Source: Ignavibacteriaceae bacterium
GTDB lineage: Bacteria > Bacteroidota > Ignavibacteria > Ignavibacteriales > Ignavibacteriaceae
Length of the DNA stretch: 8,005 bases
Reading direction: 5' to 3'
NCBI GenBank assembly: GCA_013388525.1
Contig: JACAFA010000146.1
Span: 1-8,005, forward strand
Shown here in pieces: positions 1 to 4,773 of this stretch; position 1 is the first letter of the stretch; the number at the start of each line of letters is the position of its first letter. Below the pieces are notes generated by a model. That model searched no databases. It saw only the letters and a program-made list of their open reading frames with translations, and was not told where the DNA came from. The position numbers and the translations under genes are program-made.

Positions 1-1073
1 AATTTTCCATATCCATACTCGCCGTAACCTTTGATTTCGCTGTTATCCGGCTTCTTATCAATAGTATAGAGTTTATAACCTGTGGCGACTATGATTGCGC
101 CGATATCTTCTTCAACTATCGTATCCTGTTGATCAAAATCAATTGCGTCACGTCCGCAGACTTTTTTGCAAAGCTGACATTTTCCTGATTTAAAGTAAGT
201 ACAAACCGATCTGTCTATAACTGGAATATTCGGAACAGCCTGAGGAAATGGTACGTACATCGCCGGCCTTGTAGCGAGTCCTTCTTCAAACTCACTTAAA
301 GCAGCTTTCTTTATCGGACATTTCTGAACGCATAATCCACAGCCTGTGCATAGTTCCTCATTTATAGATCTCGCCTTTTTCCTGATTTTAACCTTGAAAT
401 TGCCGATGAACCCTTCAACATTTTCGACTTCGGAATAAGAGAGCAATTTAATTTTAGGATGCTGATAAACTTCAACCATTCTTGGTGTCAGGATACATTG
501 CGAGCAATCAAGAGTAGGAAAAGTTTCTGAAAGCTGGCTCATATGACCGCCTATTGAAGGCTCTTTTTCGACGAGAATGACTTCGAATCCTGCATTTGCA
601 ATATCAAGAGCGGCCTGTATTCCTGAGATTCCGCCCCCGATAACCAATGCTTTTTTGGTAACGGGGACACGAATCGGAATAAGCGGTTCGTTGAATTTGA
701 CTCTTTCAACTGCAAGCCTCATTAAATCAATTGCTTTTTTTGTTGAAGATGTTACATCATCGTGAATCCAGGAACAATGCTCTCTGAGGTTTGCGATTTC
801 AACCATATAAGGATTGATGCCGGCGGAACTGCAGGCCTTCCTGAATGTTTTTTCATGCATATGCGGTGAACAGGATCCGACAACAACTGCATCAAGCTTC
901 TTTTCAATTATTGCCTGCTTGATCAGGTTCTGCCCGGGATCGGAACACATATATTTATAATCTTCTGAATGAACAACTCCGGGAAAAGATGAAGCTGCTT
1001 TTGCAACTGATGGACAGTCAACGGTTCGACCAATATTTTCACCACAGTGACAGGTAAATACTCCTATTCTCAT
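1..1073 (-). CDS. hdrA: HdrA-like FAD/iron-sulfur subunit of a heterodisulfide reductase-type complex (3' end cut off by window)
   Basis: I translated 357 codons from the ATG at 1073; the frame stays open to the left edge. HdrA is the soluble flavoprotein that splits or passes electrons between an input partner, ferredoxin and HdrBC. The N-terminal HdrA domain (about 1-135) shows CHCGENI at 8-14, C43 in MCSDPG, CSPHMHEKTF from C68 and EHCSWIH around C100. A dinucleotide-fold GGGISG (146-151) opens the thioredoxin-reductase-like FAD domain, followed by GGHMSQL and a C190-x2-C193 pair. An inserted two-cluster ferredoxin follows: C242-x2-C245-x2-C248-x3-C252 and C291-x7-C299-x2-C302-x3-C306. The FAD fold resumes with VATGY (ATG at 330-332). 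HdrA proteins are usually about 650 residues or longer, so roughly half is missing. The start overlaps the hdrB stop by 4 bp (ATGA), and AAGGAGG at 1081-1087 sits 7 nt upstream. The N-terminal and ferredoxin domains argue against the shorter sHdrA type. QmoA/B-like roles cannot be excluded without the C-terminus. Confidence 0.93.
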   Translation of the reverse strand, partial: MRIGVFTCHCGENIGRTVDCPSVAKAASSFPGVVHSEDYKYMCSDPGQNLIKQAIIEKKLDAVVVGSCSPHMHEKTFRKACSSAGINPYMVEIANLREHCSWIHDDVTSSTKKAIDLMRLAVERVKFNEPLIPIRVPVTKKALVIGGGISGIQAALDIANAGFEVILVEKEPSIGGHMSQLSETFPTLDCSQCILTPRMVEVYQHPKIKLLSYSEVENVEGFIGNFKVKIRKKARSINEELCTGCGLCVQKCPIKKAALSEFEEGLATRPAMYVPFPQAVPNIPVIDRSVCTYFKSGKCQLCKKVCGRDAIDFDQQDTIVEEDIGAIIVATGYKLYTIDKKPDNSEIKGYGEYGYGK

Positions 1074-1951
1074 AAAACTGCCTCCTTAAGAATTTTTTTC
1101 TCAAGAAGCGGAACAGGATTAATGAAATGGAGATTCAGACCTAATTTTGCAAAATCAATTCCCATTGCAATTCCAATTAATTGACTTAAATAAATTACCG
1201 GGGTTTGTCTGTGTGCCGTATAATGCCTGGAAATGTTTCTCTGACGCATGTCAAGATTTGAGTGACACATCGGGCATGCAACAACAATCATATCAGCTTT
1301 ATGGTCGACTGCATCATCGAGAATATTTTTGCACAATTTTTCTACAATGTCTGTCCGCGCAATTGAATGAGCAGCACCACAACACTCGGTTTTCAGATTC
1401 CATTCAACAGCTTTTGCTCCACAGGCAGTTATTAATTCTTCCATCATTTTCGGGTTTTCTTCATCATCAAAATGAAGTAGATCATTAGGGCGCACAAGAA
1501 GGCAGCCATAATAGCATGCCAGTTTCAGTTCACTCAAATCAACTTTGATTTTCTCTTTAATTTTTTCAACACCGATCTTCTGGAACAATTGAATAATATT
1601 TACAACTTTAGTTACATCAACAAATTTATCTTCTATAAGATGTTCAACCTTTGTGCGGATTTTTTCATCGTATTTCATTTCGTGCTGTGAAGCGACCAGT
1701 CTGTTAAAACAAGCTGCACAGGGTGCAACCACATCTTCAAGGCCTTGTTTGGCTGCCTGAATCAGGTTAAGTGCAGGCAGTGCAACAGAAAGCAAGTGAC
1801 TTGTTGTGTGAGCTGAAGATGCCCCGCAGCAGGACCAGTCATTAATTTCTTCAAGATCAATCTCGAGAAGTTTTAACACTTCTCTCAATGAATGATCAAA
1901 TTCCTTTGCAGTTCCTTCAAGCGAACAGCCGGGGTAGTATCCTAATTTCAT
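1070..1951 (-). CDS. hdrB: HdrB-like subunit with two CCG (cysteine-rich) domains
   Basis: This 293-residue soluble protein matches the length and layout of heterodisulfide reductase subunit B, the subunit where the disulfide is cleaved on two non-cubane 4Fe-4S clusters in the archaeal enzyme. Motif 1 is C9-x31-CC(41-42)-x35-C78-x2-C81, an exact fit to the family pattern. Motif 2 is C150-x39-CC(190-191)-x34-C226-x2-C229, one residue short of the usual second spacing but with every cysteine present; an extra C146 gives CYYGC. Both cluster sites therefore look intact. The true substrate cannot be read from sequence: CoM-S-S-CoB is established for methanogens, while bacterial homologues act on other or unknown disulfides. 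The gene overlaps hdrC upstream and hdrA downstream by 4 bp each (ATGA), implying translational coupling. GGAGG at 1958-1962, inside the end of hdrC, is 6 nt before the ATG and supports this start. Other CCG proteins (GlpC, LutA, succinate:quinone reductase E) are less likely given the HdrC and HdrA neighbours. Confidence 0.94.
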   Translation of the reverse strand: MKLGYYPGCSLEGTAKEFDHSLREVLKLLEIDLEEINDWSCCGASSAHTTSHLLSVALPALNLIQAAKQGLEDVVAPCAACFNRLVASQHEMKYDEKIRTKVEHLIEDKFVDVTKVVNIIQLFQKIGVEKIKEKIKVDLSELKLACYYGCLLVRPNDLLHFDDEENPKMMEELITACGAKAVEWNLKTECCGAAHSIARTDIVEKLCKNILDDAVDHKADMIVVACPMCHSNLDMRQRNISRHYTAHRQTPVIYLSQLIGIAMGIDFAKLGLNLHFINPVPLLEKKILKEAVL

Positions 1952-2493
1952 TGTTCGCCTCCGGTTGCCTTAATAATTATCTTCCTTATTTTTTCTTTTC
2001 CTTTCGCGTTATGAGGTTTTACTGAAATCTTTCCTTTAAGAAACATTTCAGGTGCAACATCAATATCCTGGAATAAATCACCCGAGCTTAGCTTATAATC
2101 CCGCACCAGCCCAAGTTCATAAGACCTGCCATGATTTTTTATCTGCTCAAGAAATGCTTTATGAAACTTTGCAATATTTTTTTGCGAAGGTTTTATTCCT
2201 TTTGTAATTGCAATTTCCCTGAGAGCATCCATGAATTTAGTCAGTTCAAAATTCTGCGGGCACCTGCTTGAACAACTCATACAGCTTGCACAAAGCCATA
2301 TAGTGTCTGAGTTAAGTGCTTTATCATACATTCCAAGCTGAACGAATCTTACTATTCTATTTGGTGGTGATTCGACAAAATCTCTTACCGGACAACCGGC
2401 GGAACATTTTCCACATTGATAGCATTCATCAGGATTTTGTGATGTGATATTTAAAATCTCTTTTAATAGCGGATGTAAATTATTACCATGCAT
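1948..2493 (-). CDS. hdrC: HdrC-like ferredoxin subunit (two 4Fe-4S clusters)
   Basis: This 181-residue soluble protein is the electron wire between HdrA and HdrB. Two complete ferredoxin motifs are visible: C24-x2-C27-x2-C30-x3-C34-P and C68-x2-C71-x2-C74-x3-C78-P, separated by the conserved-looking stretch PPNRIVRFVQLGM (43-55). The remaining hundred residues are polar and probably helical with no further cysteines, as in HdrC and GlpC-type subunits. There is no membrane segment, so this is the cytoplasmic HdrC rather than the HdrCE/QmoC fusion with a cytochrome b-like domain. It is the first gene of the visible leftward operon. AAGAGG at 2500-2505 lies 6 nt before the ATG. The stop overlaps the hdrB start by 4 bp. 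The motif layout and its position directly before an HdrB make the family assignment secure; the physiological substrate of the complex is not determined. Confidence 0.94.
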   Translation of the reverse strand: MHGNNLHPLLKEILNITSQNPDECYQCGKCSAGCPVRDFVESPPNRIVRFVQLGMYDKALNSDTIWLCASCMSCSSRCPQNFELTKFMDALREIAITKGIKPSQKNIAKFHKAFLEQIKNHGRSYELGLVRDYKLSSGDLFQDIDVAPEMFLKGKISVKPHNAKGKEKIRKIIIKATGGEQ

Positions 2494-2511
2494 TTAAAAC
2501 CTCTTGAGGGG

Positions 2512-2541
2512 TATATAGGGTGAGAAGCGTAAGTAGTACAA
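2512..2541 (-). promoter_or_regulatory. Weak candidate promoter for hdrCBA
   Basis: On the minus strand TTGTAC (2536-2541) is followed after 18 nt by TATATA (2512-2517), a rough sigma70-like pair that would give a very short leader before hdrC. No better -10/-35 pair and no clear TAnnTTTG box of the Bacteroidota type was found. The call rests only on spacing and partial consensus. Confidence 0.22.
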
Positions 2542-2585
2542 ATCATTTCTGTAAAAAATAAATTCCAATTTGCATTTCAAACTTA

Positions 2586-2598
2586 TCACCTGTGGTGA
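2586..2598. repeat. Inverted repeat TCACC-TGT-GGTGA upstream of hdrC
   Basis: Two perfect 5-bp arms are separated by 3 nt, centred about 100 bp upstream of the hdrC start. Its position fits an operator or activator site for the hdrCBA operon, but no known regulator consensus was recognised. It is not the CRP/FNR pattern (TGTGA-N6-TCACA or TTGAT-N4-ATCAA). Such short arms can also occur by chance. Confidence 0.35.
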
Positions 2599-2665
2599 AG
2601 AATTACAATTAACAATTATGAATAGTAAATGATTGTGTAATAATGCCGGTTGTTAAGGAAATGCA

Positions 2666-2687
2666 TTTATTCTTTCAAAAGAATAAA
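2666..2687. repeat. Perfect 10-bp-arm AT-rich inverted repeat upstream of hdrC
   Basis: TTTATTCTTT (2666-2675) and its exact reverse complement AAAGAATAAA (2678-2687) are separated by CA. The minus strand has no T-tract after the stem, so it does not look like a terminator for the transporter gene. A dyad this long is more in keeping with a dimeric regulator site, although AT-rich sequence makes chance dyads commoner. Confidence 0.45.
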
Positions 2688-2861
2688 AAAATGAAGAAAT
2701 CCAAGGGAGAGGATCTATTAAGCATTCAATCTGAAAAAAGAAATTTTTTTTAATTATGTAGTATTTATTAAAACATTCTTTTGCAAGATTTTTTGGAAAG
2801 AAAAAATCAGAAGTTAGCTGTTGAGAAGATTAAGTATCCTTTTGATCGGAGAAAAACTTTT

Positions 2862-4421
2862 TTATGAAAGACCGGTAAGCGGAAGCAAAATTCTTAATCC
2901 AAGCCAGATAAGAATTCCGCCAATCAAATCGAAAATAATTCCGGCGCGAATCATTTTAGTAATAGGAACTAAACCCGAACCATAAACAATTGCATTCGGA
3001 GGAGTAGAAACCGGAAGCATAAAGCCCCAGCTTGCGCCGAGTGTTGCGCCGATTGCAGGAGGAACAGGATTTAAATTTGCGGCGAGTGAAATAGAAATTA
3101 TAACAGGTATAATCATATTAGCGGAGGCTGTGTTTGAAGTTGCTTCACTAACAAAAATAGAAATAAAAATTGCTGCTAAAGTTATTCCCCACATCGAATC
3201 AACTCCGCCAAATTCAAGCAAACCTTTTCCGATTGCCTCGGCCAATTTTGTTTCAAACATCAAATTGCCAAGAGACAATCCACCGCCAAATAAAATCAGT
3301 GTACCCCAATCAATTTTAACTGCTTGTTCCCATTCAATTGTAAATTTTCTTTCTTTCCAGTTTATTGGTAAAACAAATAACAATGAAGCTCCAACTATCG
3401 CAGCAACTGCTTCGGGGAAATAAGTGTTATAAGCTTTATAAATTGAAGAATCAGTTGAGAAAACAACAGCCAGGATTCCCGGAAGAATCCAAAGAAAAAC
3501 CGTAACTGCAAAAGCAATCAAAGAATTTTTCTGTCCCCTGCTCCATAATCCTAACTTTTTTTTCTCATCAATAATGAATTCTGAAATACCTTCCAGTTTT
3601 TTTACCGAAGGCTTATGCAAATAAAACAGAATGAAGAACAGAGCAAAATACATCAGGATTAAAAGAGGAATTGAAAAACTCATCCATTGAAAGAATGGGA
3701 TTTTAATATTCAGATATTTTTCAAGCATTGCCATACCAATAAGGTTTGGAGGAGTGCCAACCGGAGTACCAATTCCACCTGCGGAAGCAGCATATGCAGC
3801 CATCAACATTAGTCCTGTACTAAATCTGATATTCGCAGAATCAATTTCAGTTCCTGATTTTGCTTCAATCATCCTGTTGATTACTGAAATAATCCCGACA
3901 CCTATTGGCAGCATCATAGCGGTTGTGGCAGTATTACTTATCCACATTGAAATAAATGCTGTGATTGCACCAAAGACGAATAAAATTCTTCCGGGTCTGC
4001 TTCCAATCCATTTAAGTGATAAAATGTTATATGCGAATCTTCTATCAAGACCATGAATTGACATTGATTTTGAGATGATAAAACTTCCAAGGAAAAGATA
4101 GATTAATGGATCTGCAAAAGGAATAAATACTTTTTTCACATCACCAACTCCGAAAATTACACAAAGCACAGCGCCCATTAGTGCACTTATCGGAATAGGA
4201 ATAGGTTCGGTAATCCACCAGATAACAATCCATAACAAAATGGCAGCGAGAGTATGTGCCTGGGAATTAATATTCTGAAGCGGAATGAGGTAAAGAACAA
4301 ACCCGGCAAGCGGACCAACAAATAATCCGGTTTGTTTTCGTATTCTTTCGAAATACTGCTCTGCAGGTGAGATAGTCTCCCCAATTTTCAGAAACTCTTC
4401 CGGATTGTTTATTATATTCAT
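2862..4421 (-). CDS. SLC13/DASS-family sodium-coupled anion symporter (dicarboxylate or sulfate)
   Basis: This 519-residue inner-membrane protein imports divalent anions such as succinate, malate or sulfate with sodium. The inverted-repeat family has two Ser-Asn-Thr motifs that bind sodium and the substrate carboxylates; both are present, SNT at 162-164 (in SNTATTAMMLP) and SNT at 429-431 (in SEATSNTASANM). Matching half-site loops are GTPVGTPPNLIG (218-229) and LPVSTPPNAIVYGSG (469-483), the latter close to the family signature. WWITEPIPIP (68-77) is the usual first scaffold motif. Many hydrophobic segments run from about residue 33 to 515, with a charged cytoplasmic-looking loop around 268-300. 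It is somewhat longer than VcINDY (462 residues). The tail motif resembles dicarboxylate carriers, but sulfate cannot be ruled out. The ATG at 4421 has no obvious Shine-Dalgarno upstream, unlike the other genes here. The gene is flanked by gaps of over 350 bp, so it is probably monocistronic. Confidence 0.93.
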   Translation of the reverse strand: MNIINNPEEFLKIGETISPAEQYFERIRKQTGLFVGPLAGFVLYLIPLQNINSQAHTLAAILLWIVIWWITEPIPIPISALMGAVLCVIFGVGDVKKVFIPFADPLIYLFLGSFIISKSMSIHGLDRRFAYNILSLKWIGSRPGRILFVFGAITAFISMWISNTATTAMMLPIGVGIISVINRMIEAKSGTEIDSANIRFSTGLMLMAAYAASAGGIGTPVGTPPNLIGMAMLEKYLNIKIPFFQWMSFSIPLLILMYFALFFILFYLHKPSVKKLEGISEFIIDEKKKLGLWSRGQKNSLIAFAVTVFLWILPGILAVVFSTDSSIYKAYNTYFPEAVAAIVGASLLFVLPINWKERKFTIEWEQAVKIDWGTLILFGGGLSLGNLMFETKLAEAIGKGLLEFGGVDSMWGITLAAIFISIFVSEATSNTASANMIIPVIISISLAANLNPVPPAIGATLGASWGFMLPVSTPPNAIVYGSGLVPITKMIRAGIIFDLIGGILIWLGLRILLPLTGLS

Positions 4422-4473
4422 AAGATAAATCGTTGAATATGATTATCTGGCTCTGACTGGATTAAAAATAAGC

Positions 4474-4501
4474 ATTTTACCTCATTGATGAATATAGTAA
4501 A
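4474..4501 (-). promoter_or_regulatory. Candidate promoter of the transporter gene
   Basis: On the minus strand TTTACT (4496-4501) is followed after 16 nt by TAAAAT (4474-4479), giving a leader of roughly 45 nt. The -10 matches five of six sigma70 positions and the -35 four of six. In such AT-rich sequence this is only suggestive. Confidence 0.3.
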
Positions 4502-4557
4502 AACAAAATAACAAATTTTTTCTCTCTGATTTTGAGCTATTAAATTCCAGTCTGAGG

Positions 4558-4577
4558 GAAGTAATTTCGATTACTTC
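4558..4577. repeat. Perfect 8-bp-arm inverted repeat with TTCG centre
   Basis: GAAGTAAT (4558-4565) and its exact reverse complement ATTACTTC (4570-4577) flank TTCG. The element lies about 57 bp upstream of the candidate -35 of the transporter gene and about 150 bp after the M16 terminator. It lacks a T-tract on either side, so it is not an intrinsic terminator. It could be a regulator site or, if transcribed, a stable hairpin. Confidence 0.45.
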
Positions 4578-4720
4578 GTTATGAGTGGTTCTAAATTATC
4601 TTTAACGTGATATCTTTTAATTTGAAGTTCATAGATGATACAGATGTCATTGCTTCACAACGGCATTCGCAAAAATTAAAGATGAAATAATATTGATGAC
4701 TTTCTAAAAGTATTTTGGAT

Positions 4721-4752
4721 AAATAAAAAAGGCTGCCTTTTAAGCAGCCTTT
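4721..4752 (-). terminator. Intrinsic terminator of the M16 peptidase gene
   Basis: Arms AAAGGCTGC (4728-4736) and GCAGCCTTT (4744-4752) pair perfectly over 9 bp around a 7-nt loop. On the minus strand the stem is followed by a run of six T and then ATTT, the classic form. It begins about 20 nt after the M16 stop codon. A T-tract at 4756-4763 on the other side means it could also stop plus-strand transcription. Confidence 0.9.
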
Positions 4753-4773
4753 AACTTTTTTTTGAAAGATAAC

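Larger units (their letters stand above)
2494..2861. other. 368-bp intergenic region between the transporter gene and hdrC
   Basis: This AT-rich stretch carries no convincing gene. It holds two inverted repeats (2586-2598 and 2666-2687), a tandem ACAATTA pair near 2605-2618 and a weak promoter candidate next to hdrC. No GC-rich hairpin with a T-tract follows the transporter stop on the minus strand, so the end of that transcript is not visible and read-through towards hdrC cannot be excluded. Confidence 0.6.
4422..4773. other. 352-bp intergenic region between the M16 gene and the transporter gene
   Basis: No gene is supported here. The right end holds the M16 terminator (4721-4752), the middle holds a hairpin-like inverted repeat (4558-4577), and the left end holds a promoter candidate for the transporter (4474-4501). 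The short open stretches on either strand have neither a ribosome binding site nor recognisable protein content. Confidence 0.6.

Noticed and set aside
1..1073. A methanogen origin for the hdr genes
   Set aside because: The flanking genes (a signal-peptide M16 peptidase and a DASS symporter) and the strong bacterial ribosome binding sites fit a bacterium; HdrCBA homologues are widespread in anaerobic bacteria.
1147..1488. 113-codon plus-strand open frame inside hdrB
   Set aside because: It is antisense to a gene whose cysteine motifs are all conserved; a shadow frame.
2586..2598. The TCACC/GGTGA dyad as a CRP or FNR site
   Set aside because: The half-sites and 3-nt spacing do not fit TGTGA-N6-TCACA or TTGAT-N4-ATCAA.
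2666..2687. The AT-rich 10-bp dyad as terminator of the transporter gene
   Set aside because: On the minus strand the stem is followed by TGCATTTCC, not a T-tract, and the stem has almost no G/C pairs.
2643..2753. A 36-codon plus-strand open frame (MPVVKEMHLF...) in the gap before hdrC
   Set aside because: There is no Shine-Dalgarno, the composition is low-complexity and lysine-rich, it contains the AT-rich inverted repeat, and no recognisable protein is encoded.
4603..4686. Open plus-strand stretch (FNLKFIDDTDVIASQRHS...) between the M16 terminator and the transporter
   Set aside because: It is short, has no start codon with a ribosome binding site, and its residues match nothing I recognise; a chance open frame is sufficient explanation.
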